Origin: Chryseobacterium sp. ISL-6 | Lineage (GTDB): Bacteria > Bacteroidota > Bacteroidia > Flavobacteriales > Weeksellaceae | Direction of reading: 5' to 3' | DNA length: 63,300 nt | Assembly: GCF_018613715.1 (NCBI RefSeq) | Contig: NZ_JAGGPT010000004.1 | Span: 1-63,300 of the forward strand | Shown here: in pieces, positions 37,893-46,179 of the stretch | How positions within the stretch are numbered: position 1 is the stretch's first letter | Layout of the letters: every line of letters starts with the position of its first letter | Notes under the pieces: generated by a model | Database searches by the model: none | Told to the model about the DNA's origin: nothing | What the model saw: only the letters and a program-made list of their open reading frames with translations | Program-made: the position numbers and the translations under genes

Positions 37893-38999
37893 TTATTTCT
37901 TTTGAGAAACGATAAAGTTAACCAGTTCTTCTACTATTTCATCAAGACGATTCTGATCTGTAGTTTTGAATCCATGAACTCCGTTTTCAACTATTGTAAA
38001 ATAATTTTGAATCTTAAGTTTATTGAGTTTTCTATGAAGTTTCTTGGATTGTTTAAAAGGAACAATTTTATCACTGTTTCCCTGTTGAATTAAGGTAGGA
38101 ACAGCATTATCTATATAATTGATAGGAGATATTGTTTTAAAATATGATACAATTTTTCTTTTATCTTTATTGATATTAAATCCTGAAATCCCATTAATAA
38201 GCTTTTCTCTTAAATTAACTGTTTGTTTTGAAAATACATCCATTATCCCTATTGGAAATTCCCCAATTCGTGTCAGTAATAATTTATTGATATCTGTTGG
38301 GCCAAATTGATCAACTACATAATTAACTTTTGCCGAATATCGTGCAAGCTCAAGGCTCCCTACAAAATCATTGTCATTGGTATAAGCTGACAAAAGTGCA
38401 AGGTGTGCTCCTGCTGAGGTTCCAAAAAGGCCAATATTATTAATATCAAAATGATATTTAACGGCATTTTTTCTTACCCAGCGAATTACATCCTTACAGT
38501 CTTCGATCGGTTTTGGAAAATGTACCGTTTCACTCACAAGTCTATAATCAATGCTGATAACAGCATATTTTTTCTCAACAAGCTTCAAAATTGCATTTTC
38601 AATGTAAGAATTTGCTTGTATCGCTTTATCTCCTTCAACCCAGCCTCCACCGTGAATGTAAACAACTACCGGTAATTTCTCACTTAAACTATTATGGGGC
38701 CTGTAAAGATCCAACGCAATAGATTTCCCATTAATCTCAGTTTTATATATGATGTTCTCTAATGCTAATGTCTTTTTTGGTAAAAGAATACTTTTAGAAA
38801 CTTTTGTCTGCTCTATGTTTTGTGCAAAGGATAAACTGAATAAAAATAAACACAGAACGAAAAAAAGGTTTTTAAAAACAATTATTTCCCGGTACTCTTG
38901 TACTTGCTGGTGACTTTTTTGTTCAATTTTGTCTATTTCAATTCCTGCTTTTTTTTCAGACAAAATTTGATCACTTATTTTAAGTAGATAATTTCTCAT
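37893..38999 (-). CDS. Alpha/beta hydrolase (esterase/lipase, BD-FAE-like)
   Basis: 368 residues from ATG at 38999; an ATG at 39056 would add 19 residues. Hydrolase signatures: oxyanion-hole YIHGGGWVEGDKA, nucleophile elbow FGTSAGAHLALLS, a late Asp in QGNSDKIVPF and His in NGVHGFK. A signal-peptide-like stretch (NLFFVLCLFLFSLSFAQN) begins only about 40 residues in, preceded by a charged helix (ISDQILSEKKAGIEIDKIEQ), so the N-terminus may be a fusion or the true start is non-canonical. Likely a periplasmic carboxylesterase. Promoter copy G is upstream. Confidence 0.85.
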   Translation of the reverse strand: MRNYLLKISDQILSEKKAGIEIDKIEQKSHQQVQEYREIIVFKNLFFVLCLFLFSLSFAQNIEQTKVSKSILLPKKTLALENIIYKTEINGKSIALDLYRPHNSLSEKLPVVVYIHGGGWVEGDKAIQANSYIENAILKLVEKKYAVISIDYRLVSETVHFPKPIEDCKDVIRWVRKNAVKYHFDINNIGLFGTSAGAHLALLSAYTNDNDFVGSLELARYSAKVNYVVDQFGPTDINKLLLTRIGEFPIGIMDVFSKQTVNLREKLINGISGFNINKDKRKIVSYFKTISPINYIDNAVPTLIQQGNSDKIVPFKQSKKLHRKLNKLKIQNYFTIVENGVHGFKTTDQNRLDEIVEELVNFIVSQKK

Positions 39000-39069
39000 G
39001 GTTTTCGGAAGTTTTATAAAATGGTAAATGATATATGAGGAAATCATATTTGACAATGACGATATTTCT

Positions 39070-39088
39070 GTACAATATAATATTGTAC
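39070..39088 (-). repeat. Perfect hairpin in the esterase leader
   Basis: GTACAATAT-T-ATATTGTAC, about 120 nt after the -7 box of copy G, the same relative place as the ATCCGG hairpins of the other leaders though the sequence differs. Confidence 0.4.
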
Positions 39089-39200
39089 TGATGACGAATT
39101 ACAATACCAACTATTAATACCTTACTATTCTTCTTTTCTACACTATTTCTTGTGACATAAAATAATCTATTATACTGTGCAGAAGCATGCATTGATATCA

Positions 39201-39279
39201 CAAATCTAAATAGACATTTCACAATACACCACCAATCTAACGGTCATAATATCACTAACTTATAGTAGTTTTTAAACTA
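39201..39279 (-). promoter_or_regulatory. Composite promoter motif, copy G
   Basis: Minus strand: TAGTTTAAAAACTA (39266-39279), 12 nt, GATATTATGACC, -7 box TAGATTTG (39201-39208). Centre-to-box distance is 68 bp. Drives the esterase gene. Confidence 0.65.
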
Positions 39280-39354
39280 CTTTCTATTTAAAATAAACAA
39301 CAAATGATCGAAAATAAGCTAAATTTGTTATAGATAAGATAAGATAAATTAAAG

Positions 39355-39377
39355 AGGCTGACCATCAAGGCCAGCCC
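39355..39377 (-). terminator. Terminator downstream of the 78-aa gene
   Basis: GGCTG.CC and GG.CAGCC arms around ATCAA; on the minus strand TTTAATTTATC follows. It lies about 150 bp beyond the stop at 39528. Confidence 0.55.
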
Positions 39378-39527
39378 CAGGTTGATCACATCATCAACAC
39401 CACTTAATGTTCAAATCACATTATTATTCACTTTAAAATCTATATCTTAAAAATAATTATTTTCAATTCTTATGCACTGCTGTGCTTCATATTATGGATT
39501 TTAGATATCAGAACAGCTTCAAGATAG

Positions 39528-39764
39528 CTAGATAAAATACATTTTCGTATGCATCACTTTTCCATATGTCTTTTTTACTCTAATTTTAAAAACAACATCA
39601 TTTTTAAAAAAAATATACAAGATTGTCTTTTTTCCTAACCAATTTGTGTTGATATGCCATCTCCACATATTTGATAAGTAGTAATTTGAATAATCATTCA
39701 TTTCTACTATCATTTGTTCTCTAGTTTTACCAACATAGTTTTCGTATTCATTTGCTTTTTTCAT
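39528..39764 (-). CDS. Small hypothetical protein, 78 aa
   Basis: Starts MKKANEYENYVGKTREQM; it is basic and aromatic (NYYLSNMWRWHINTNWLGKK) and ends in a beta strand-like VVFKIRVKKTYG. No signal peptide. It has a plausible terminator at 39355. It may be a small immunity- or PepSY-like protein, but I do not recognise it. Confidence 0.5.
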   Translation of the reverse strand: MKKANEYENYVGKTREQMIVEMNDYSNYYLSNMWRWHINTNWLGKKTILYIFFKNDVVFKIRVKKTYGKVMHTKMYFI

Positions 39765-39837
39765 ATTTGGTTTATACTTATTTAACGTAATTTTATTTAT
39801 TATGTCATTTCATTAATCCATTCTCCCGACATCATTT

Positions 39838-40070
39838 ATTCAAAAATACAACGTATTGAAAATCCGTAAAGACAAATGAGAAAACACTTTACAGAAGCTA
39901 TATCTTTAAAAAGGAAGAAAATAGACACCAGTAATAAGTCCCATTCTCAATACCACTCAATAGCTCCATTTATTAGCACGGTCCCCTAGCCATCCTATGA
40001 AATAAAAACGTTTTCAGCCAGCAGGAAAGGTTAAAGTATCTCCATTATTATAGAATACATATTGTCTCAA
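39838..40070 (-). pseudogene. FISUMP remnant, copy 4
   Basis: The minus strand resembles the last 75 codons of the FISUMP genes at DNA level (matches to the CIN/RIQRC end, the YW-S-TE-Y segment and the NGDTLTFPAG motif) but is broken by stops and indels. Only the 3' part remains. Confidence 0.65.
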
Positions 40071-40332
40071 AACGATCTTTAGTATTTGCAAATTTAAATT
40101 ATAGCATTAATACAGAAAATAAAACACATGTAGTTTTATATGGCAACACCTGTGTAATTATTACTACAATTTTTAAAGATTAGTAAATCTACTATACAGA
40201 AGTAAAATCTTCATTGTCTATATATCGAATACAAACAATGTTTGACTAAACGTTATTTAATTTATCATTTAACTGATTTTAGGAAAGAAACTTTTAAGAG
40301 ATTAAGACAGCGAAAATAATTGTCCTGTGATA

Positions 40333-40647
40333 TTATTGACCCTTCAATAATTGATCATAGTCCGTCCTAGTTTTCCGACGACCATCCATTATCCAGTCAA
40401 GTAATTCCTTTTTTGAAAAATATAGTTGTTTTCCTTTTTTACAAACGGGAATTTCCCGTCTACTCACTTTACTGTATATGGTAGAAACTGTTAAATTAAT
40501 TAATTGTGATGCCTCTCGGATATTCAAAAAATCTTTGCTATCCTTTAATTGATGTTCACTTTCCAAAAAAAAAATTCTAAGAGACTCTAGCTGATCTTCT
40601 ATCCTTTCCAGTACAAAAGGAATTTGTTCAAAGGTGTACTTATTCAT
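40333..40647 (-). CDS. Excisionase-type HTH protein
   Basis: 104 residues from the ATG at 40647, chosen over an ATG 72 bp upstream because residues before it look non-coding. A coiled N-terminus is followed by a MerR/HTH_17 winged helix: FLNIREASQLINLTVSTIYSKVSRREIPVCKKGKQLYFSKKELLDWI. This is typical of excisionases accompanying Bacteroidota tyrosine integrases. It lies 190 bp downstream of the integrase gene on the same strand. Confidence 0.8.
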   Translation of the reverse strand: MNKYTFEQIPFVLERIEDQLESLRIFFLESEHQLKDSKDFLNIREASQLINLTVSTIYSKVSRREIPVCKKGKQLYFSKKELLDWIMDGRRKTRTDYDQLLKGQ

Positions 40648-40837
40648 ATCTTTTTTATAATAGTAAGTAGTTCTTTGACAGACCCTAAAAAAATGGCCAG
40701 TGATGGTATAAATAGGCACTTCATGGAACTTTAAGCAATCTATATAAAATCTTCCTGATTCGATCTATAAAACGGCAAAGCACGACAACGACAGAGTTTT
40801 ATAAGTTATTTTTAAAGCTAAATCGGTTTCAAATCAC

Positions 40838-41965
40838 TCAAATTATTAATCGAGTAGTTCGTAAGAGAATTCTACCAGAAGCATCTTTCTTAAGATTATC
40901 TACGATCTTAGCATAGATCTCTGTTGTTTTTACACTTTTATGACCAAGCATTTTCGAAACGGTGTAAATTGATGTTCCTGAAGCAATTTGTAAGGTAGCA
41001 AAAGTATGTCGAAAGCAATGAAAGGTAAAATGCCTTTTAATACTGGCATTTAATAACCAATCAGAAAGAAGATTATCAACGTCCGTATACTTAAGACCTT
41101 CAAACACTAAATCCTCTTCATTCCCAAATTCTCCTAATAACTCTATAGCCTGATCTGAAGCAGGATAATATTCTACTGTTTCTGTTTTTTTCTGATCATA
41201 AAATATATAATAATCTCCTTTCTTACCACGTATTTCATTCCATCTTAGTTTTTTGACATCACAAAATCTAAAACCCGTTAGCGCTGAAAATAAGCCGGCA
41301 CGCTTTACTAAAAGTGATTTACATGGGCTATCTGCCAAATTTTGCAGTTCATCCATAGATAAAAATTCTCTACGGGTATCTTTCGGTGTTATACCATCAA
41401 CTATGTGACCCAGATCCTTAGTAAGATATCCTAATTTATAAGCTCTTTTCAACGTTGCTTTAAATTTAGCAAAATAACTTACCGCTGTATTATGTTTGAT
41501 TTTTCTTTTAGCTCGACCCACTGCAGGAGAGGATAAAAGATACTCAGAAAATTTTTCACAAAATCGTTCATTTAAAGATGAAAAAGGAAATATTACCCCA
41601 GCAAACTCTTTAAAATATACTAAAGACATTCGCCAATTATGATAGTTCGTGCCATCTTTTTTTTTAACCATTTCATCATAAAAATCCACAAAATTACTTT
41701 CATAGATTGAGTCAGATAAAAATTCATATTTTCTGTTTTGAATATCCAACTGTCTTTTTGCCCTAATATGCTCCGCTAATGCCAAGGTTTCTCTATTGTG
41801 TTCTTTTTCAAGTTCATTCTTAGCCTTAGAATAAATATAAATTTTCAAATAAAATCTTCTTTTCAACTTACCAGTATCAATAGCTATAATAGGTGGGTAA
41901 ATATCTAGATACAACGTCTGTCTACCTTTACTGATCGTTTTTTTCCTCAATGTAACTTTACCCAT
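40838..41965 (-). CDS. Tyrosine recombinase (site-specific integrase)
   Basis: A 375-residue Bacteroides-CTn-type integrase. An arm-binding N-terminus (LRKKTISKGRQTLYLDIYP) and a SAM-like core-binding domain precede the catalytic domain. Catalytic residues: Arg in LTGFRFCDVKKL, HCFRHTFAT (His-x-x-Arg), the GHK of LGHKSVKTTEIYAKI and its nucleophile Tyr. All are present, so it is probably functional. It overlaps the translation signals of the upstream HTH gene (1 bp apart). Confidence 0.93.
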   Translation of the reverse strand: MGKVTLRKKTISKGRQTLYLDIYPPIIAIDTGKLKRRFYLKIYIYSKAKNELEKEHNRETLALAEHIRAKRQLDIQNRKYEFLSDSIYESNFVDFYDEMVKKKDGTNYHNWRMSLVYFKEFAGVIFPFSSLNERFCEKFSEYLLSSPAVGRAKRKIKHNTAVSYFAKFKATLKRAYKLGYLTKDLGHIVDGITPKDTRREFLSMDELQNLADSPCKSLLVKRAGLFSALTGFRFCDVKKLRWNEIRGKKGDYYIFYDQKKTETVEYYPASDQAIELLGEFGNEEDLVFEGLKYTDVDNLLSDWLLNASIKRHFTFHCFRHTFATLQIASGTSIYTVSKMLGHKSVKTTEIYAKIVDNLKKDASGRILLRTTRLII

Positions 41966-41966
41966 C

Positions 41967-42554
41967 TTAATATTTTAATATATTAAAACTTTCTAATAAT
42001 CTATCCACTTCTTTTTTTGAAACATATACAAATTTCCCTTTACTGATTTTATGTATATTATTTTTTTTCAATAAGTTATATAGTGTTGTAATAGAAATTC
42101 TGTAAATAGAACTGATATCACCCATATTATAATAATCTTCTAATTTAAATTTCTTTGTTTTTGTAAGATCGTTATTTTTTGGAGGAACCATAAAAACAGG
42201 ATCTCTGAAAATATTTTCTATTTCTTTCCTATGTATTCTGATCTTTCTTTCTGAAAGATTTACAGCATATAACCTACCTGTATCAATCATTGAATAGACT
42301 GTTCTTGGTGAACTCTCCAATAATTCCGCAGCTTCTTTGACAGTCAAATAATTTTTTTTGTCAACATCAACTTTAGGTTCACCTTTTACTTTTTGAACCA
42401 TTAAATTGTTGAATTGAATTTGGTCACTCTTTAATTTTTGCTTGTAAGCCAACCTATTACAAGGATGACTACAATATTTTGTAACGGTAGTTTTTGCAAC
42501 AAACTCCTCTCCACAGTGTTGACAAATTCTTTTAATAATCATATTAGAACTCAT
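41967..42554 (-). CDS. Zinc-finger plus double-HTH regulator of the integrase module
   Basis: A 195-residue protein. The N-terminus is a four-Cys zinc knuckle ([15 protein letters not shown]). Then come two excisionase-type helix-turn-helix domains: [27 protein letters not shown].. at about 70-115 and [27 protein letters not shown].. at about 140-190. It is translationally linked to the integrase. It probably controls excision and could bind the phased repeats at 42611-42680 immediately upstream. Confidence 0.8.
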   Translation of the reverse strand: MSSNMIIKRICQHCGEEFVAKTTVTKYCSHPCNRLAYKQKLKSDQIQFNNLMVQKVKGEPKVDVDKKNYLTVKEAAELLESSPRTVYSMIDTGRLYAVNLSERKIRIHRKEIENIFRDPVFMVPPKNNDLTKTKKFKLEDYYNMGDISSIYRISITTLYNLLKKNNIHKISKGKFVYVSKKEVDRLLESFNILKY

Positions 42555-42610
42555 TGATCTTATATTTAAAGTTAATTACAAATCACATTTTCTTGAATCT
42601 GGCGACTATA

Positions 42611-42680
42611 AGTGTCGTTAGATGTCATTTGATGTCGTTAAGTGTAATTAAGTGTAAATAGGTGTCGTTAAGCGCAATAA
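42611..42680. repeat. Seven 10-bp phased tandem repeats
   Basis: Consecutive 10-bp units AGTGTCGTTA, GATGTCATTT, GATGTCGTTA, AGTGTAATTA, AGTGTAAATA, GGTGTCGTTA, AGCGCAATAA, all on one face of the helix. They begin 57 bp before the HTH gene start. Probably binding sites for the HTH/excisionase or integrase arm sites. Confidence 0.75.
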
Positions 42681-43312
42681 ATTCCCCTTGAATTTTGGAC
42701 AGGCCAATTTATCTTATTTGAGGAACAAATAGGGAACAAAAATAAACATAAAAAAGAATATTAAATCCAAACATGTCAAAACACACCACATAATAAACAC
42801 TTAATTATTAAGGTTTTATACATGATTTCTTTGTTTTAGTTTGCGTATTTATTTACCGATACAGTATCTATAGAAGTCTTTATTGATGGTAGTTTACGTA
42901 GCGCAAGGTGTACAAAAGTGGTACAAGATTAAGGTGCTGTAACATCTTTTTCAAAAAGATCCCCTCTCAATTTTCGTCTTCGTAAAGCAGCATGAATAAA
43001 GGATTTTTAATTTTTTATTAAATTTAACATTGATAATTTCTAAACTTTTGTACGACGTAAGTACACCTTATTAGACATATCTTAATACTAATCAATTAAA
43101 TACAAGATGTTAGCGGATTTTAATTATGTGTAAATATAAAAATATCAACATAATATTTCGCTATGTGATTTTTGTGCTTCATTGATAACACACTGATAAG
43201 CCTTAAAAAATTTTATACTAACTATAACTAAATTGCGATTACAATGTATTCGCAATTGGAAAATGTAGTAAAATTGGCGAATAATTCAATCTGCATTTTG
43301 GAAAAATCGCCA
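42681..43312. other. Gene-free gap next to the integrase module
   Basis: AT-rich. It holds one perfect palindrome ATCTTTTT-C-AAAAAGAT at 42944-42960 and a GGCGA/TCGCC pair near 43276-43311. No ORF of note. Confidence 0.45.
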
Positions 43313-43344
43313 CCGTACTCCGGTTCTAATTCCTCCAACTCCAC
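43313..43344 (+). other. Possible attachment site: tmRNA/tRNA 3'-end-like fragment
   Basis: CCGGTTCTAATTCC then TCCAACTCCAC resembles the T-arm plus acceptor end of a tmRNA or tRNA, and an intrinsic terminator follows immediately. No complementary 5' half lies upstream, so it cannot be a full RNA gene. Integrases often leave such displaced 3' ends. The T-stem pairing is poor, so the identification is tentative. Confidence 0.3.
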
Positions 43345-43346
43345 AC

Positions 43347-43383
43347 AAACCCCTGTAAATTATTGATTTACAGGGGTTTTTAA
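43347..43383 (+). terminator. Very strong intrinsic terminator
   Basis: A perfect 14-bp stem (AAACCCCTGTAAAT/ATTTACAGGGGTTT) with a 5-nt loop and trailing T run, directly after the RNA-like fragment at 43313. Confidence 0.85.
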
Positions 43384-43523
43384 TTTCGGGTACTAATTTA
43401 GGCGCCATTTTGGCTAACGATTAAAATGCTCATTACTTTATCAAATAAACATCATTTTTTAGAAATACTTATTTCTTAAAAAATAGAGGCTGTCCAAGAG
43501 GGTAGCCTCCTATTATAAAAAAA

Positions 43524-43958
43524 TCAATCCCTCATCACCTTCCTCACCAGCTCCTCAATCACCCTACTCTTCTCCCGCTCCGTTTCCAACAATCGCTCAT
43601 ACAGCTTTCTGTTCTCCTCATAGGATTCCAACAGTTTGTCCAGTGGATTGAACGTAGGCTGATAATTCAATGAACTGGCGATCAACGTTGAATTATCGTT
43701 ACTGGTATTGTTATAAGTATTAGCGATGATATTAAAGAGAGCATCCTCCGAAAAGTTCTTCAATGCTTCCAATGGAATTTCCAGAGCTTTGGCGATGGAC
43801 TCCAGTTTGTGGTCTTCGAGTTCTTCGGCATTTTCCAGCAGGGATACTTTCTGCTGGCTGACACCTAGAAGGTCGGCCAGAGTTTCCTGTTTCATGCCGC
43901 GCATTTCCCTGATTCTTGCAATATTTCTCCCGATATGTTTCTGTACTGTAGCTGCCAT
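43524..43958 (-). CDS. XRE-family transcriptional regulator
   Basis: A 144-residue protein. HTH_3 domain at the N-terminus (IGRNIARIREMRGMKQETLADLLGVSQQKVSLLEN), a variable middle, then a C-terminal coiled coil (LLESYEENRKLYERLLETEREKSRVIEELV). It is divergent from the sigma-factor gene across a 297-bp gap. A degraded relative lies on the other side of the dead-nuclease gene at 46280. It could repress the sigma/nuclease operon. Confidence 0.88.
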   Translation of the reverse strand: MAATVQKHIGRNIARIREMRGMKQETLADLLGVSQQKVSLLENAEELEDHKLESIAKALEIPLEALKNFSEDALFNIIANTYNNTSNDNSTLIASSLNYQPTFNPLDKLLESYEENRKLYERLLETEREKSRVIEELVRKVMRD

Positions 43959-44104
43959 GTGTTAATGATTTAAAACAAAGATATAAAATTATAAGATATT
44001 CTGCCAGTCCGGTTTTTCACATTTTCCGTTTTGTAATATACACCTGTCAGTGGTTCGCTACCCAGATTTCTATAGTCAACTTGCTGAAAAATTTCACCAC
44101 CACA

Positions 44105-44241
44105 TCACCAGAAACTGACGGATATGATGAACTCTTTTGCCGTAGGTACATTGTAATGCGTGTCTTCCTGAGCTAATTGCAAGCTGCTCAGGAGCACCTT
44201 ATGATCATCAACCTCAGCAATTTCTTTCAGCAATAATTTAG
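44105..44241 (-). pseudogene. Coding-like remnant between the XRE and sigma genes
   Basis: The minus strand reads LAKLLLKEIAEVDDHKVLL then SSLQLAQEDTHYNVPTAKEF, ending in a TGA at 44105, with no start codon upstream within the gap. Composition is protein-like. Part of the same bases forms the perfect stem TCCTGAGC/GCTCAGGA (44166-44193). The family is unknown. Confidence 0.35.
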
Positions 44242-44255
44242 CTAATACACTGCTT

Positions 44256-45071
44256 ATGAAAAGAACAGACTCTTTGCCCCGAATATTGAACGATCATCAG
44301 CTTTATGAACTGCTGAAAAAAGGCAATCCGACATCTTTAGAACATATTCATTTACGCTACAAAAGACTTCTTTTCTGGCTCGGAAAGCAAATGCTTGAGG
44401 ATGATTTTGTAGTGGAAACGCTTGTTCAGGATACCTTCCTCAAACTTTGGCTACACCGTGATTCCATTGAAACTCCCAATCATATTCTTGGCTTTTTACG
44501 GTTTGTTTTGAAGAGGGATTGTATATCGTATTTCAATGCTCCAAAAAATAAATTCACTCGATTAATTGCTTCCCTTGAACGTTTTGAGAATTATCAGGAT
44601 TATCTTGCAGGTTACGATCCTCTGCATGATAAAGAGCATCTACTTAGCCAGGAATCCGATCAAAAAGATTTTGACGAAGTTAAAAAGGTTTTAAGCGTAC
44701 TGAACCCCAAAAGAAAACACCTGATTGAACTTTGCCTTGAATATGGCTTTCAGTACAAAGCAATCGCAGAGGCAATGGGAAGCAGCGTGACAGGAATAAG
44801 CAATGAGGTGAGCAGAGCCATAGATGATCTTCGGAAAATTCTTAATAGAAGTTCTTTTGAAAAGCTAAAGGAGAGAACTTCAGATAAGGAAGAGCTGGCA
44901 GAAAAACTCAGCAGTCAACAACTCGAGATTATGAAAAGAAGGTTTGAACAGAAATCTTCTTTTTCGGTAATTGCCCGAGAACTCAAATTACCTGAAAAGG
45001 AAGTACATCGGGAATTTCTGTATGCCTATCAATATCTACAAAATCAAAACACTTCTGAAATACCTCTTTGA
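44256..45071 (+). CDS. Sigma-70/ECF-family sigma factor with an apparent second region-4-like domain
   Basis: 271 residues. Region 2 (about 12-95): LYELLKKGNPTSLEHIHLRYKRLLFWL, then VVETLVQDTFLKLW and LGFLRFVLKRDCISYF. Region 4 (about 148-195): VLSVLNPKRKHLIELCLEYGFQYKAIAEAMGSSVTGISNEVSRAIDDLRKI. Then an unusual 65-residue extension with a second region-4-like HTH: LSSQQLEIMKRRFEQKSSFSVIARELKLPEKEVHREFLYAYQYL. It ends 1 nt before the dead-nuclease ORF, implying translational coupling. I infer that it is recruited to DNA by the downstream RNA-binding protein. Confidence 0.85.
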   Translation: MKRTDSLPRILNDHQLYELLKKGNPTSLEHIHLRYKRLLFWLGKQMLEDDFVVETLVQDTFLKLWLHRDSIETPNHILGFLRFVLKRDCISYFNAPKNKFTRLIASLERFENYQDYLAGYDPLHDKEHLLSQESDQKDFDEVKKVLSVLNPKRKHLIELCLEYGFQYKAIAEAMGSSVTGISNEVSRAIDDLRKILNRSSFEKLKERTSDKEELAEKLSSQQLEIMKRRFEQKSSFSVIARELKLPEKEVHREFLYAYQYLQNQNTSEIPL

Positions 45072-45072
45072 A

Positions 45073-46167
45073 ATGGAAAAATCCACCATTACACTTACCC
45101 GAAAAATTCAGCTGCTGATCGATCTCCCTGCAAATGAAAAAAACGAGATGTGGGAAAAACTCTACCGGTATCAGAATCGCTGTTTCCGGGCGGCTAATTT
45201 AATTGCTTCCCATCTGTATGTCCAGGAAATGATCAAGGATTTCTTTTACCTCACAGAAGAAATCCAATACAAGCTGGCCGATGCAAGCAAAGATGAAATG
45301 GGAATGTTCACACGTTCGAAAACAAACACAACTGCTCGAATGGTATTTGACCGTTTCAAAGGAGAGATCCCCACCGATATTCTGGGAAGCTTGAACAATA
45401 CGATTCAATCAACCTTTTCTAAAAATAAAGCCGACTACTGGCAGGGATCAAAATCACTACGAAACTTTAAAAAAGACATCCCAATTCCACTTCCGGTCAA
45501 ATGCATCAGCAAAATGAAGTATGATTCTCAAAAAAAAGCGTTTTGCTTCAACATGTTTGCTATTCCTGTTAAAACGTATTTAGGTAAAGACTTCTCTGAT
45601 AAGCGGCTAATAATGGAACGCCTCTTAAGAGAAGAGATAAAACTTTGCACATCGCAAATACAACTAAAAGCCGGGAAAATCTATTGGCTTGCAGTATTTG
45701 AATTTGAAAAGGAAGAGCACCTTTTAAAACCCGAAATAATCGCCGAAGCTTCCCTGTCTCTGGAACATCCTATAGTAGTAAAAGCCAACAATGTGCGAAT
45801 CAATATTGGCTCGAAGGAGGAGTTTTTATACCGAAGGCTTGCGATCCAGGCAAGTCAAAAAAGGATTCAAACCGGCATCGCCTATGCCCGTTCCGGAAAA
45901 GGAGCCAAACGCAAACAAAAGGCACTTTATAAAACAGAAAATTTGGAGAGCCGGTATGTAAGCCATCGGCTTCATGTGTACAGTAGGAAGCTTATCGATT
46001 TCTGCATCCAGCAACAGGCAGGTACACTTATTCTTAAAAATCAGGAAGACAAGATAGGAATTGCAAAAGAACAGGAATTTGTGCTTCGTAACTGGAGTTA
46101 TTATGAATTGCAGACCAAAATAAAATACAAGGCAGAAAAAGCTGGTATCGAATTGATCATTGGATAG
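45073..46167 (+). CDS. Nuclease-dead TnpB/Cas12f-like protein, coupled to a sigma factor
   Basis: 364 residues from the ATG directly after the sigma stop. The C-terminal 130 residues match the TnpB/Cas12f RuvC frame: a basic helix (YARSGKGAKRKQKALYK), SRYVSHRLHVYSRKLIDF, then the strand GTLILKNQEDKIG (316-329) and NWSYYELQTKIKYKAEKAGI. The RuvC-I Asp (usual GVDLGI) is absent from the equivalent strand IVVKANNVRINIG. The RuvC-II Glu (usual IVLEDL) is Lys in LILKN. The protein stops at AGIELIIG, before the zinc finger and RuvC-III Asp. It should bind guide RNA and DNA but not cut. A structured RNA follows at once. Confidence 0.82.
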   Translation: MEKSTITLTRKIQLLIDLPANEKNEMWEKLYRYQNRCFRAANLIASHLYVQEMIKDFFYLTEEIQYKLADASKDEMGMFTRSKTNTTARMVFDRFKGEIPTDILGSLNNTIQSTFSKNKADYWQGSKSLRNFKKDIPIPLPVKCISKMKYDSQKKAFCFNMFAIPVKTYLGKDFSDKRLIMERLLREEIKLCTSQIQLKAGKIYWLAVFEFEKEEHLLKPEIIAEASLSLEHPIVVKANNVRINIGSKEEFLYRRLAIQASQKRIQTGIAYARSGKGAKRKQKALYKTENLESRYVSHRLHVYSRKLIDFCIQQQAGTLILKNQEDKIGIAKEQEFVLRNWSYYELQTKIKYKAEKAGIELIIG

Positions 46168-46179
46168 CTGAAAAAAAAT

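Noticed and set aside
42944..42960. ATCTTTTTCAAAAAGAT palindrome as a terminator
   Set aside because: A/T-only stem apart from one C-G pair, a 1-nt centre and no adjoining gene end; chance symmetry in AT-rich DNA is likely.
44971..45072. Upstream extension of the dead-nuclease ORF (34 extra residues overlapping the sigma gene)
   Set aside because: The overlap is out of frame with conserved sigma codons, and an ATG 1 nt after the sigma stop gives the normal coupled arrangement.
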